A DNA stretch of 64,000 nucleotides from an uncultured Rivibacter sp. (GCA_946480925.1 CAMLLU010000010.1:48853-112852), one strand, 5' to 3'; shown: positions 33,771 to 43,113, counted from the stretch's first letter. The notes: generated by a model from the letters alone, not told the origin. Program-made: numbers and translations.

Positions 33771-35009
33771 TCAGTAGCCGGGCTTCGGGTCGGGTTGCGG
33801 GCGGGCGGTCGCAGTGGAAATGGCCGCGCTCGGCTGCGCCGCCAACCGCCCCCGCCGCTTGCGCAGCCAGATCACCACGCCGGTCACGCTCAAGGTGGCG
33901 ATGGCCACGCCCATGAACGACATGAAGATGCGCCCCGGCAGCCCGATGATGCGGCCGGAGTGCAGCGGAAACTGCGCCTGCATGAAGATGTCGCCGGCCG
34001 AACCTTCGCCTGGCACCAGGTCGCCCGCCGGTGCGCCGGTCTTGGCGTCGTAGTAGAGCCACGGGTTGCCCAGGCCGCCGTCGCCGTGGCCGTTGCCGGG
34101 CTCGAAGAAGCCCACGCCCCACACACCGAATTGCTGCGAATAGAACACGCCGCCGGCTGGCGTTTGCCAGCCGCGCCGGTGCGCGTCAGCGCGTGCCTGT
34201 GCCAGCACCTGATGCACCGCTACTTCCGGCTCGATGGGTTCGTGGAAAGGTGCGGGTGTGCGGCTCGCAAATGGAGACTCAGACAGCGGTGAGAACAGTT
34301 CCACCACTGGTCGCGCGACCTGGGCATTGAGGTTCATCGACACCGAAGTCACGGCCAGCAGCAGCACGAAGAGCCACAGCCACACGCCGCCCGAGCGATG
34401 CAGGTCGAAGTTGAGGGCATAGCCGCCCTTGCGCCAGCGGAAGGCAAACGACTTGCGCCAGGCGCGGCGGCTGGGGAACGACAGCACCGGTGCGATCGCG
34501 CAGTCGAACACCCAGCCGATGGCGATGATGCCCATCAGCCAGATGCCCCACTCGATGCCGCCGCCTTCGGGCAGGTGCATGCTGTAGTGCAGCTTGTAGA
34601 GAAAGGGCAGCAGGTTCTCACGCGTCAGCGAGATCTCGCCCCACATGCGCTGGCCTTGCACGGCGCCGGTCACCGGGTCCACCGCAACCTGGTTGTAGCC
34701 CGGCTCGAAGAGCTTGCCGGTGGCCGGGTCGCGGCGTGGCACCACCGACATGGTGAGTGCATGCCCGGGCTCGACGGCCAGCGGCAGGTAGCTCACGCGC
34801 ACGCGCGGGTCGGCCGCTTCCACGCCGGCGGCCAGATCCAGCGGCGAGCGCGGCGTGCCTTGGGTGTTGGCGTGGAAGAGTTGCGGGTTCAGCCACTCGT
34901 CGAGCTCGTGGTCCCATGAGATGACCGCGCCGGTGGCGCCGGCGATGAAGAGGAACACGGCCGCGGCCAGGCCGAACCAGCGGTGCAGCAGAACGAGCAG
35001 GGAACGCAT
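33771..35009 (-). CDS. PepSY-associated transmembrane protein (ferric-siderophore reductase type)
   Basis: A 412-residue inner-membrane protein with four to five helices: residues 8-33 (HRWFGLAAAVFLFIAGATGAVISW), about 150-175, about 208-230 (GVWLWLFVLLLAVTSVSM) and about 365-390 (GVAIATLSVTGVVIWLRKRRG). Conserved histidines HRWFGL, KLHYSMHL and LHRSGGVW are possible haem or metal ligands. Family members sit next to siderophore receptors and are thought to reduce ferric siderophores in the periplasm. Start overlaps the receptor stop by one base (TGATG), so translation is coupled. Confidence 0.88.
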   Translation of the reverse strand: MRSLLVLLHRWFGLAAAVFLFIAGATGAVISWDHELDEWLNPQLFHANTQGTPRSPLDLAAGVEAADPRVRVSYLPLAVEPGHALTMSVVPRRDPATGKLFEPGYNQVAVDPVTGAVQGQRMWGEISLTRENLLPFLYKLHYSMHLPEGGGIEWGIWLMGIIAIGWVFDCAIAPVLSFPSRRAWRKSFAFRWRKGGYALNFDLHRSGGVWLWLFVLLLAVTSVSMNLNAQVARPVVELFSPLSESPFASRTPAPFHEPIEPEVAVHQVLAQARADAHRRGWQTPAGGVFYSQQFGVWGVGFFEPGNGHGDGGLGNPWLYYDAKTGAPAGDLVPGEGSAGDIFMQAQFPLHSGRIIGLPGRIFMSFMGVAIATLSVTGVVIWLRKRRGRLAAQPSAAISTATARPQPDPKPGY

Positions 35010-37177
35010 CAGAAGCGGTAGGCCACGGTGCCGACGACCTTGCGCTTCGCGCCGAACCAGCAGTCGCCGCGCGAGAGGCAGCCTGCGAGGTAGGTCTTGT
35101 CGGTGAGGTTGTTGGCGTTGAGTGCGAAGCGCCAGTCGCCGCGGTCATAGGCGATGAGCGCATCGAGCAGCGTGACGGCGGGCACGGTGGCTTCCAATGC
35201 CGTCGTGCCCGTGCCGATCTTGCTGGTGTGGCGCACGCCAAGCCCTGCGCGCAGACCGGGCACGCCCAGCTCGCCGAACTTGAAGATCGCCCACACGTTG
35301 GCCGCGTGCTCGGGGATGCCGTAGAGCTGCTGGTCTTCAGTGGGGCCAGAAGTGAGTTCTTCTGCCTGGGTGTGCGTGTAGCTTGCGAGCAGGTCCCAGT
35401 TGCGCAGGTTGGCCGTGCCTTCGAGTTCAAGACCTTGCACCTCGACCTTGCCGAGCTGCACGCGTTGTGCCTGTGGTGTGGCTCCGGCGGCCGTGCGGTT
35501 GGTCTCTTCGAGGCGGTAGACAGCGCCGCTGGCCGTCACGCGGGGGCTCGCCGGTTGCCACTTGACCCCAGCCTCCAGCTGCTTGCCGCGCTTGGGGCGA
35601 GCGCCCGGCTCGATCACCGGCTCGAACGATTCCGAATACCCGGCATAGGGGGCCCAGCCGCCGTCCGCCAGGAAAACCACGCCCAAGTTCTTGGTGGTGG
35701 CCGAATCCTTCTGCAGGGACGAGCCGGTCGACTCGACACGCGCCTTGTCGTGGCGCAGCGCGCCCACCACGACCCAGCGGTCGCCGACTTTGACCTGGTC
35801 TTGCAGCAGCACACCCCAGCGACGCGCCTTGGTGTTTGTCAGCTCGGCATCGGCACGGTTCAGGGCCGGCAGCGAGAAGCTGCCGTATACCGGGCGGTAG
35901 ACGTCCAGCGGCGTGGCCGCCGCTTCGGGCCATTCCCAGTGATCCGATTCGAGCGACAGCGCATCCATGCCAGCCAGCAGCGTGTGCTGGACGTTGCCGA
36001 AGCGCAGCTTGCCCTCGAACAGCAGGTCGCCATTGGTGATGCGCGCCTCGTCGTCGTTGGCGTACCAGATGCGGTTGAGATAGGTGCCGTTCGGATCCGC
36101 AGCGCCGGTCGCATCAGCAAAGCCCAGCCACCAGGCGGCGTACATCGTGCGCAGCTTCCCGTCGATGCGGTCGTGGCGCAGGTTGTGACGCACGGTCCAG
36201 TCGGTGCCGAGCTTGTATTCGAGGTGGTAGCCGGCGCGCTTTCGCTCGCCGCCGTAGGTGTCCCAGTCAGGCTCACCGATGAAGGTGTCGTAGGGCAGCG
36301 GGCCGTTGGGCGCGGGGCGCAGCGTACCTTCGATCGGATAGAACGCGTTGACGTTGCCGCTCTCGTCGCGCTGGTATTCGGCGAAGGCGGTCAGCGTGAG
36401 GTCGGTATTCGGCTTCCACGTGAGCGAAGGCGCGAAGAAATGGCGCTCGTCGAACGCGTGGTTCACCTGTGTGCCGCTGTCCTTGGCAAGCGCCACCACG
36501 CGATACAGCAGCGAGCCGTCTTCATTGACCGGCCCCGTGAGGTCGGCGCTCACCTGCTTGTGGTCGTAGCTGCCGAACTGCACCGCCACTTCGCGCTGCG
36601 GCGTGGCGAGCGGTCGTTTCGACACGAGGTTCACGACGCCGCCGGGGCCGTTCTGGCCGGCCACCACCGAGGCGGGGCCGCGCAGCACCTCGATGCGCTC
36701 GAAGGCGTAGGGCTCGCTGCGCACCACGCCCCACCAGCCGGTGAGCGGCAGGCGCAGCCCGTCGAGCAGCGTCGAGCCTTCGCTGCCGCCGCGCAGCGTG
36801 AACCAGTCGCCGCGGTTGTCCACGCCATACATCTCGGAGCGCACGCCGGCCGTGTAGCGCAGCACGTCCTGCAAGGTCTGCGATGCCTGGTCGACGACCT
36901 GATCGGCCGTGATGACCGAGATCGACTGCGGCACCTCGTTGAGCGGCGTGTCGGTCTTGGTCGCGGTGACGCTGCGCGTCGTGCGGTAGCCCGCGACGGG
37001 GCCGGTGGCGGACTCGCGCGCAGCGCGAGCCTTCACTTCAGGCAGTGCTTCCTGTGCGGGCTCCGAGGCCGCTGCGTCAGGAGCGGCGGGCGTGGTGCCC
37101 TGTGCGGCAGCCAGTGCGGCTCCGCTCAGCAGTGCGGCAGCCACCAGGCTGGGCTGCGGCTTGAATCGTCGAGGCAT
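35009..37177 (-). CDS. TonB-dependent siderophore receptor
   Basis: A 722-residue outer-membrane receptor of the FpvA/FhuE type. Signal peptide about 1-25 (LSGAALAAAQ), then the plug (about 60-180) with TATKTDTPLNEVPQSISVITADQVVDQ, FTLRGGSEGSTLLDGLRLP and RIEVLRGPASVVAGQNGPGGVVNLVSKRP, and a barrel ending KRKVVGTVAYRF with terminal phenylalanine. Two cysteines late in the barrel (CLSRGDC) probably form a loop disulphide, as in FhuE-like receptors. The ATG at 37177 (GGAAA upstream) was preferred to the GTG at 37192. It lies between exbD and the PepSY gene. Confidence 0.95.
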   Translation of the reverse strand: MPRRFKPQPSLVAAALLSGAALAAAQGTTPAAPDAAASEPAQEALPEVKARAARESATGPVAGYRTTRSVTATKTDTPLNEVPQSISVITADQVVDQASQTLQDVLRYTAGVRSEMYGVDNRGDWFTLRGGSEGSTLLDGLRLPLTGWWGVVRSEPYAFERIEVLRGPASVVAGQNGPGGVVNLVSKRPLATPQREVAVQFGSYDHKQVSADLTGPVNEDGSLLYRVVALAKDSGTQVNHAFDERHFFAPSLTWKPNTDLTLTAFAEYQRDESGNVNAFYPIEGTLRPAPNGPLPYDTFIGEPDWDTYGGERKRAGYHLEYKLGTDWTVRHNLRHDRIDGKLRTMYAAWWLGFADATGAADPNGTYLNRIWYANDDEARITNGDLLFEGKLRFGNVQHTLLAGMDALSLESDHWEWPEAAATPLDVYRPVYGSFSLPALNRADAELTNTKARRWGVLLQDQVKVGDRWVVVGALRHDKARVESTGSSLQKDSATTKNLGVVFLADGGWAPYAGYSESFEPVIEPGARPKRGKQLEAGVKWQPASPRVTASGAVYRLEETNRTAAGATPQAQRVQLGKVEVQGLELEGTANLRNWDLLASYTHTQAEELTSGPTEDQQLYGIPEHAANVWAIFKFGELGVPGLRAGLGVRHTSKIGTGTTALEATVPAVTLLDALIAYDRGDWRFALNANNLTDKTYLAGCLSRGDCWFGAKRKVVGTVAYRF

Positions 37178-37252
37178 GGCAAACGTTTCCACATGGGCTT
37201 GTGTCGTCGTCGTGCCTGGGCCGCGCGCAGCCTGGGTAGGGACGAGTGCGTG

Positions 37253-37672
37253 TCAGTTCTTCTCGGGCTCGCTGATGAAGCCGACCTTGGAGAGGCCGGC
37301 CTTCGACGCGTCCCCCAGCGTCTGTGCGACGAACTTGTAGGCGACCGACTGGTCGGCGCGCAGGTGCACTTCGGGCTGCGGCTGCTTCCTGCCTTCTTCG
37401 GCAAAGCGCTGGGCCGCCACTTCGCGCGTTACCACTTCGCCGTTCCAGAACAGCGTGCCGGCCGCGTCGATGGCGAACTCGATCTTGTCGGGCTTGAGCT
37501 CGTTGGCTTGCGAGCTGGCCTTGGGCAGGTCGAGCTTCACCGCATGCGTGAGCAGCGGCGCGGTGACGATGAAGATCACCAGCAGCACCAGCATCACGTC
37601 GATGAGCGGCACCATGTTGATCTCGGCCACCGGCGCGCCGGAGGACTTGTTGTCGAAGCTGGCGAAGGCCAT
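37253..37672 (-). CDS. exbD: Biopolymer transporter ExbD
   Basis: Energy-coupling subunit that, with ExbB, uses the proton gradient to drive TonB. The 139-residue protein has a short cytoplasmic N-terminus, one helix (about 22-42) carrying the essential aspartate 25 (PLIDVMLVLLVIFIV), and a periplasmic domain with VHLRADQSVAYKFV. It lies 15 bases after exbB and 75 bases before the receptor gene. Confidence 0.96.
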   Translation of the reverse strand: MAFASFDNKSSGAPVAEINMVPLIDVMLVLLVIFIVTAPLLTHAVKLDLPKASSQANELKPDKIEFAIDAAGTLFWNGEVVTREVAAQRFAEEGRKQPQPEVHLRADQSVAYKFVAQTLGDASKAGLSKVGFISEPEKN

Positions 37673-37687
37673 GGCGCTGTCTCCGCG

Positions 37688-38455
37688 TCAGGCCGTGGCC
37701 GGGCGCTGAGCCGCGCCAGTCTTGGTGATGGGGCGTACGTTCTCGCCGCCGCGGCTGCCCTGGCCGGCGCCGAGCTGCTCGCCGGTGGACAGGAAGGTGT
37801 AGAGCTCGTAGGCGAAGGCGTCGAGCTTGGCGGTGAGCACGCGGTTGGCGCGCGTGAGCCAGTTGTATCCCATCACCGCCGGGATCGCGACGGCCAGGCC
37901 GATGCCGGTCATGATGAGTGCTTCACCCACGGGGCCCGCCACCTTGTCGAGCGTGCCTGCGCCGCTCATGCCGATGGCCACCAGCGCGTGGTACACGCCC
38001 CACACGGTGCCGAAGAGCCCGACGAAAGGCGCTGTGGCGCCCACAGTGGCCAGGATGGTGAGGCCGTTCTCGAGCTTCATGTTCTCCTCGTCGAGCACCT
38101 TCTTGATGGTGCGCGTGAGGAAGTCGTTGGCGGTGCCCGCCTCTTCAAGCTTGGCTGCGCCGTACTTGGCGTGGTGCGCCTTCGCGTGCATCGCATGCGC
38201 GGTGAGGTGCGAGAACGGATCGTTCACGCCATGCGTGGCGATCTCGTTCTGCACCGCTTCGAGCGACGTGGCGTTCCAGAAGAACGACAGGAATCTCTCG
38301 CTACGGCGCTTGCGCACGAACTGCGTGAGGCCCTTCATCACGATGAGATACCAGGACAGCGCCGACATCACGACGAGGATGCCGAGCAGCGTCTTGCCCA
38401 CCGCGTCGGCCTGGCCGAGAAAGTGGCCGAGGCCCAAGGCTTGTGTGGGTTCCAT
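37688..38455 (-). CDS. exbB: MotA/TolQ/ExbB proton channel protein
   Basis: A 255-residue inner-membrane protein with three helices: about 18-42 (GKTLLGILVVMSALSWYLIVM), about 130-155 (ENGLTILATVGATAPFVGLFGTVWGVYHAL) and about 180-205 (ALIMTGIGLAVAIPAVMGYNWL). These include the conserved ATVGATAPFVGLFGTVWG and TGIGLAVAIPAV pore segments. The short ATG at 38455 (MEPTQALGLGHF) follows the tonB stop by four bases. The context with tonB, exbD and a siderophore receptor identifies it as ExbB rather than TolQ. Confidence 0.96.
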   Translation of the reverse strand: MEPTQALGLGHFLGQADAVGKTLLGILVVMSALSWYLIVMKGLTQFVRKRRSERFLSFFWNATSLEAVQNEIATHGVNDPFSHLTAHAMHAKAHHAKYGAAKLEEAGTANDFLTRTIKKVLDEENMKLENGLTILATVGATAPFVGLFGTVWGVYHALVAIGMSGAGTLDKVAGPVGEALIMTGIGLAVAIPAVMGYNWLTRANRVLTAKLDAFAYELYTFLSTGEQLGAGQGSRGGENVRPITKTGAAQRPATA

Positions 38456-38459
38456 TGAG

Positions 38460-39158
38460 TCATTCCTCCAGATCGAACGTGAACGGTGCCGGCACGTACA
38501 CCGCCTGCGCGATGCCGTTTTCGGAATAGGGTTGGAAGCGGGAATTCGGTGCGCAGCGCAACGCGGCGGCATCGAGCCGGGGATGGCCCGACGACTTCTG
38601 CACCGTCACCTCGCGCGGCATGCCTTTGCCGTCGACCAGGATGCGAAGCACCACCTGGCCCGATTCGCCGAGCCGCTTGGACGCTGCGGGGTATTCGAGC
38701 TGGCATTGGCGCGTGTAGCGCACCGCGGTGGCTGGCACGGTCTTGATTTGCGGCGGCGGGGCGGGGGGGGCGGGCGGTGCCGGCGGCGTCTCGACGGCGG
38801 CCACGGCGGGCGGTGCTGGCTCCACCGGTGGAGGCGGTGCCACGAACGGCGCCGGTGCCGGCGTTGCCGGCTCGCTGGTGATGAGCGGCTTGGGCGGTGG
38901 CGGCGTCTTCTGGATCTTGGGCGGCGGTGGTGGCGGGGGCGGCAACGGCTTCGGAGGAGCCGGCGGCGCGAGCATCTCGACCATGATCGGCGCGACCTCG
39001 GCCACGGCGGTGCGCACCGCTTCCACCTGCATCAAGGCCCAGCCGCCGGCCACGTGGGCGCCCAGCACGCCAACCAGCAGGGCTCGCCGCGCAACGGGCG
39101 GCAGGCCGTCGGTGTCATGGGACGGCAGGGGCGGTAGGGAAAGGGCCTCGGACGACAT
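38460..39158 (-). CDS. tonB: Energy transducer TonB
   Basis: A 232-residue protein anchored by one N-terminal helix (about 23-44, VARRALLVGVLGAHVAGGWALM), with a long proline-rich spacer (about 60-140, PPPPPPPPKIQKTPPPPKP) that spans the periplasm, and a C-terminal TonB fold (about 145-232) with LEYPAASKRLGESGQVVLRILVDGKGMPREVTVQKSSGHPRLDAAALR. First gene of the six-gene iron operon and preceded by a Fur-like box, so iron repression is likely. Confidence 0.96.
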   Translation of the reverse strand: MSSEALSLPPLPSHDTDGLPPVARRALLVGVLGAHVAGGWALMQVEAVRTAVAEVAPIMVEMLAPPAPPKPLPPPPPPPPKIQKTPPPPKPLITSEPATPAPAPFVAPPPPVEPAPPAVAAVETPPAPPAPPAPPPQIKTVPATAVRYTRQCQLEYPAASKRLGESGQVVLRILVDGKGMPREVTVQKSSGHPRLDAAALRCAPNSRFQPYSENGIAQAVYVPAPFTFDLEE

Positions 39159-39204
39159 GGCGCCAGACCGCAGCGGCGGCCAGGGAGTCAGGGAAACCCG
39201 GAGT

Positions 39205-39226
39205 GTAATTGCGAATCGTTCGCGTT
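39205..39226 (-). promoter_or_regulatory. Fur-like box upstream of tonB
   Basis: The stretch GTAATTGCGAATCGTTCGCG contains the dyad GCGAA-TCG-TTCGC flanked by AATT and GTTA, close to the 7-1-7 inverted pattern and AATGCGAAT...ATTCGCATT type of Fur boxes in betaproteobacteria. It lies about 50 bases upstream of the tonB start, in promoter position for the iron operon. A second TTCGCGAA palindrome follows at about 39237. Confidence 0.6.
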
Positions 39227-39259
39227 AGCAAGATCGTTCGCGAAGCTGCTGGCACGCGT

Positions 39260-39299
39260 GCACCTGAACTGGATCGCGAAGGCGATCCAGTTCAGGTGC
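39260..39299. repeat. Perfect 18-bp inverted repeat with GAAG loop
   Basis: GCACCTGAACTGGATCGC and its exact complement are separated by four bases (GAAG). There is no T-run on either side, so it is not a standard intrinsic terminator. It lies between the tonB promoter region and the end of the ankyrin-like lipoprotein gene, both on the minus strand. Function unknown; a transcript in either direction would form a very stable hairpin. Confidence 0.9.
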
Positions 39300-39376
39300 T
39301 AAGGCTGATGTGGGAGGAAGGCGGCGCGGTTGTGCGCTGCGGCGCTTCCGTCGCAGCGCGAATCGGTGTGATGCGT

Positions 39377-40438
39377 TCAGCGAACGGTGCCCGCTTCAAC
39401 CACGGCGACCGGCGCCAAGACCGTGGCCGCAGCCGTGCGAGCTGCCCGGCCAGGGGTGCCGGCCAGTGCGGTGGCCGCCTGTTCCAGGCGGGGCGCCACC
39501 GGGCTCTTGATCGATTGTGCGTAGCTCAGCGCCGACTGCGTTGGGTCGTGCGGAAGCCTGCGCGACGGGTCGGCGCCATGGGCGAGCAGGTAGTCGGTCA
39601 CGCGGGCTTGGGCTTGTGCGCCGGCCATGAACTGCGGGTTGGCCACGCGCGCCAGTGGCACCCAGGCCGTGCGGCCGGCGCCGGGCGACGGCACCTGGTT
39701 GACCAGTTCGGGCACGCGCTCCAGCCACCAGTCGAGCGCTTTCAGATTGCCCAGGCGCAGGGCTTCTTCATAACCTCCGGCAGCCGAGCCGCCCCGTGCG
39801 CTATGGCCTGCCGCCTCGGCGTGGTGCACGAAGTCGGACTCCAGGTAGTCCGGATGCACCGCCGCCAGCGGGCTGAACCACAGGCCCTTGGCGGGGAGCA
39901 AGCCCTGGGCGAGCCATGCGTCGAGCACGCTGTCGAGCTTTGCCGCGCGGGCACTCGGGCAGCTCAGCATGCGGGTCACGTCATGGTCGATCGAGCGCGA
40001 ATCTGCCTCCGCCAGCCAACGCAGTGCGCCGATCTGTTCCGCCGTGGCGCGACTGAAGTCGGGGCAGTTGCCGTCTGCCGCATGGGCACGCGCCAGCGCC
40101 ACCAGCGGCGGCACCGTGCAGACCTCCGGTTGAGCACCCTTGGCCACCAGTTCCGGCAACACCGGCCAGAAACGCGGATCGCGCGCGGCCATCGTCAGAG
40201 GACACTGCTCCAGGCCAGGGGCCGTGACGTCTTTCGTCAGCAGGCTGCCAGGCTGGTAGGTGCCGCAGCGGGTGGACAGCGCCCGCTCGACCGAGCTGAC
40301 TTTCGAACAGGGCTTGGGGTCGCCTTCGGTGAGCTTGTCGTAGGCGTAGAGGGCGATTGCGGTGGTCGTGCAGCCACTGCTCAGCAGTGCGGCAAGAGAT
40401 AGCGCGGCGAGAGTGGCGGCACGTTGCAGCGAGTTCAT
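39377..40438 (-). CDS. Lipoprotein with ankyrin-like repeats
   Basis: A 353-residue exported lipoprotein. The signal peptide ends with lipobox LSSGC (cysteine about 23). The mature protein is helical, cysteine-containing (CSKVSS, TRCGTY, EQCPL, EVCTV, GNCPD, LSCPS) and in the C-terminal half has ankyrin-like helices (GGYEEALRLGNLKALDWWLERVPELVNQ and VTDYLLAHGADPSRR). Ankyrin repeats usually bind protein partners; none is identifiable. It stands alone upstream of the tonB operon. Function unknown. Confidence 0.7.
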   Translation of the reverse strand: MNSLQRAATLAALSLAALLSSGCTTTAIALYAYDKLTEGDPKPCSKVSSVERALSTRCGTYQPGSLLTKDVTAPGLEQCPLTMAARDPRFWPVLPELVAKGAQPEVCTVPPLVALARAHAADGNCPDFSRATAEQIGALRWLAEADSRSIDHDVTRMLSCPSARAAKLDSVLDAWLAQGLLPAKGLWFSPLAAVHPDYLESDFVHHAEAAGHSARGGSAAGGYEEALRLGNLKALDWWLERVPELVNQVPSPGAGRTAWVPLARVANPQFMAGAQAQARVTDYLLAHGADPSRRLPHDPTQSALSYAQSIKSPVAPRLEQAATALAGTPGRAARTAAATVLAPVAVVEAGTVR

Positions 40439-40579
40439 CGAAAACCCCGGTTACCGACGGGCGACATGCCACGTCAGGATGGCTTTCAGGAACAAGTTGT
40501 GTGCCGACACCGCGAAGCAGGTAAAGGCGACACGAAGCGTCGCTCATTCGTAAGTGAATGTGTGCGGTTTGGTCAGGGT

Positions 40580-41320
40580 TCAGGGAGCCGGCGGCAGATA
40601 CCGGGTGAAAGCAGCAACGGCCTGCGCGCATTCGACAGGACGTGTCTGCAGCAGCATGTGAGGAGCGTCAATGCGATGCGCCGTCATGCTGCCCGAGTAG
40701 CCGATGGCGGCCAGATCGCTTTCCGCATTGCGGCTGACCAAGCGATCGTCACGCGCGGTGAGGCACAACACCGGCAACTTCAGTTGCGTCATGACCGCGC
40801 GTTCGTCGCTGCTCAGCAGGTTCTGCAGCCGATGCGCCAATACGCCGCCTGGGACTGAACGAACGACCTGCTCGATCGTGTCCGCGAGCCCCGCAGGGCT
40901 GCCGCGAGATAGCAGTGCGGCTTCCAGCGTGACACGCGGCATCGATGTCAAGGGCAGCCACCTGGCCATGCGGCGCGCAAGGGCGCTCAATGGGACGGGC
41001 GCTCGAATGAACGACGCTGCAAACACCAACCCTCGCAGACCGCGCGGTTTGCGTGCGGCAAGGCGCACGACCAGTGGGCCGGAGAACGACTCTGCCAGCA
41101 GTGCAAAGCTGCGACGCTGAGGCAGGCGCGGCAAGACGTGCTCGACCAGCTCGTCATAGCTCATCGGCCGGTCGTTCGGAAGGTCGATGATCTCCATTGG
41201 CCTGGGTCGCCATGCATGCGCAAACGCATCAAATAGGCGCCCTGTTCCATCGAGGCCCGGCAGTGCCACCAGAAGACTGTCATAGGGGGTCGGGGCACGA
41301 GGAGGGGGTGGCAAGGTCAT
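40580..41320 (-). CDS. Alpha/beta hydrolase
   Basis: A 246-residue cytoplasmic alpha/beta-hydrolase. The oxyanion/first-strand segment is VALPGLDGTGRLF (about 18-30), the nucleophile elbow is ESFSG (about 76-80, serine 78), the acid is probably the aspartate in LTARDDRLVS (about 190-199), and the histidine lies in IDAPHMLLQ (about 218-226). The fold resembles esterases and BioH-like proteins, but no substrate is evident. It lies 42 bases beyond the end of leuA on the same strand. Confidence 0.85.
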   Translation of the reverse strand: MTLPPPPRAPTPYDSLLVALPGLDGTGRLFDAFAHAWRPRPMEIIDLPNDRPMSYDELVEHVLPRLPQRRSFALLAESFSGPLVVRLAARKPRGLRGLVFAASFIRAPVPLSALARRMARWLPLTSMPRVTLEAALLSRGSPAGLADTIEQVVRSVPGGVLAHRLQNLLSSDERAVMTQLKLPVLCLTARDDRLVSRNAESDLAAIGYSGSMTAHRIDAPHMLLQTRPVECAQAVAAFTRYLPPAP

Positions 41321-41362
41321 GGTGGGTCAAACGAGCGGGCGTTCCATTGTCCCGTTCGAGCG

Positions 41363-43069
41363 CTATGCCACCACCTTCTGCGAAACGACGAACGCCTCGG
41401 GATGGCGCGCCTGCAGGCGGTTCAGCCCCGAGATCACGGCCTGCAACGAAGCCGTCACGATGCTGGTGTGGCGGCCCACGCCAAAACGACTGCCGGCCAC
41501 GCCTTCGAGCGCCAGTTCCACGCAGGTCATCGCGACCGCGTCGGAGCTGTGGCCGATGGCGCGTTCTTCGTAGTCGTGTACACGCAGCTGGCGCAGCACC
41601 GGGTGCTGCGAGCCCAGTGCGTGCAGCGCGGCATCGAGAGGGCCATTGCCGATGCCTTCGACGGTGAGCCGATTGCCGTTGAACTCCACCGTCAGTGCGA
41701 TGCCGGTGCGCTCGCCTTGTTCGGTGAGCTGGTGCCCCACGTAGCGCCACGGTGCCTCGCGCTCCAGGTATTCACCGCGGAACAGCTGCCACAGCGCCTG
41801 CGCGGTAAGTTCGCCGCCGGTGGCGTCGGCCACCTGCTGCACCGCGCTGCTGAACTCCACCTGCAGCCGGCGTGGCATGACCACCCCGTAGTTGGCCTCG
41901 AGCAGGTAGGCGATGCCACCCTTGCCGGACTGGCTGTTCACGCGCACCACGGAGTCATAGCTGCGCCCGAGGTCGGCCGGGTCGATGGGCAGGTAGGGCA
42001 CTTCCCATGCAGCATCGGCAAGTTGCGCCGCCAAGCCTTTCTTGATCGCGTCCTGATGCGAGCCCGAGAAGGCCGTGAACACCAGGTCGCCGACGTACGG
42101 ATGCCTTGGATGGATCGGCAGTTGCGTGCAGTCCTCGACCGTGCGCGCGATCTCGTTGATGTGCGAGAAGTCGAGCCCGGGGTGGACGCCTTGGCTGTAG
42201 AGGTTCAGCGCCAGGGTCACGAGATCTACGTTGCCGGTGCGTTCGCCATTGCCGAAGAGGCAGCCTTCCACGCGGTCGGCCCCGGCCATCACGGCGAGTT
42301 CGGCGGCCGCCACCGCAGTGCCGCGGTCGTTGTGCGGGTGCACGCTCAGCACCAAGGCATCGCGCCGCTTCAGGTGGCGATGCATCCATTCGATCTGGTC
42401 GGCGTAGACATTCGGCGTGCTCATCTCCACCGTGGCCGGCAAATTGACAATGGCCTTGCGCTCGGGCGTGGGCTGCCACACGTCCATCACTGCATCGACC
42501 ACCTCGCAGGCGAACTCGAGCTCGGTGCCGCTGAACACTTCGGGGCTGTACTGGAATGTCCAGTCGGTTTCGGGGCGATCTGCCGCGAGGTCGCGGATCA
42601 GCGTGGCCATGCTGACGGCGAGATCACGCACCTGATCTTGGCTCATGCCGAAGACGATGCGGCGGAAGGCCGGTGCCGTGGCGTTGTAGACGTGCACGAT
42701 GGCGCGCTTGGCGTCGCGCAGCGAATCGAAGGTGCGGCGGATCAGGTCCTCGCGCGCCTGCGTCAGCACTTCGATCGTCACGTCGTCGGGAATCAGGTCT
42801 TCTTCGATCAGCTGCCGCACGAAGTCGAAGTCCGTCTGCGAGGCGGAGGGGAAGGCCACTTCGATCTGTTTCACGCCGATGCGGCAGAGCATCTGGAACA
42901 TGCGCAGCTTGCGTGCGGCGTCCATCGGCTCGAACAGTGCCTGGTTGCCGTCGCGCAGATCGGTGCTCATCCAGATCGGCGGCCGGGTGATCGTGCGGCT
43001 CGGCCATTGGCGATCGGGCAAGTCGATGGCGGGGAAGGGGCGGTACTTGCGTTGCGGGTCGGTGAGCAT
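41363..43069 (-). CDS. leuA: 2-isopropylmalate synthase (type 2)
   Basis: First committed enzyme of leucine synthesis: condenses acetyl-CoA with 2-oxoisovalerate. The 568-residue length and the N-terminal [21 protein letters not shown] match the long actinobacterial-type family. The DRE-TIM barrel (about 30-330) shows [11 protein letters not shown] (metal aspartate), [16 protein letters not shown] (metal histidine pair) and [16 protein letters not shown]; the C-terminal LeuA regulatory domain (about 420-560) binds leucine for feedback inhibition. The start at 43069 gives the canonical [12 protein letters not shown]. Expression is controlled by the attenuator just upstream. Confidence 0.97.
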   Translation of the reverse strand: MLTDPQRKYRPFPAIDLPDRQWPSRTITRPPIWMSTDLRDGNQALFEPMDAARKLRMFQMLCRIGVKQIEVAFPSASQTDFDFVRQLIEEDLIPDDVTIEVLTQAREDLIRRTFDSLRDAKRAIVHVYNATAPAFRRIVFGMSQDQVRDLAVSMATLIRDLAADRPETDWTFQYSPEVFSGTELEFACEVVDAVMDVWQPTPERKAIVNLPATVEMSTPNVYADQIEWMHRHLKRRDALVLSVHPHNDRGTAVAAAELAVMAGADRVEGCLFGNGERTGNVDLVTLALNLYSQGVHPGLDFSHINEIARTVEDCTQLPIHPRHPYVGDLVFTAFSGSHQDAIKKGLAAQLADAAWEVPYLPIDPADLGRSYDSVVRVNSQSGKGGIAYLLEANYGVVMPRRLQVEFSSAVQQVADATGGELTAQALWQLFRGEYLEREAPWRYVGHQLTEQGERTGIALTVEFNGNRLTVEGIGNGPLDAALHALGSQHPVLRQLRVHDYEERAIGHSSDAVAMTCVELALEGVAGSRFGVGRHTSIVTASLQAVISGLNRLQARHPEAFVVSQKVVA

Positions 43070-43113
43070 GGTCGTGTCCTCGGGCGAAAGCGCAGTGATG
43101 AAAGATGAACAGG

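Noticed and set aside
34000..35000. Several antisense frames over the PepSY gene.
   Set aside because: They follow the codon phase of the real gene and have no start signals or domains.
35228..38458. A 1076-codon open frame on the plus strand opposite the iron operon.
   Set aside because: It lies antisense to the receptor, exbD and exbB, all of which have clear family signatures. Its product is low-complexity, rich in arginine, alanine, valine and histidine, as expected for a shadow frame in GC-rich DNA.
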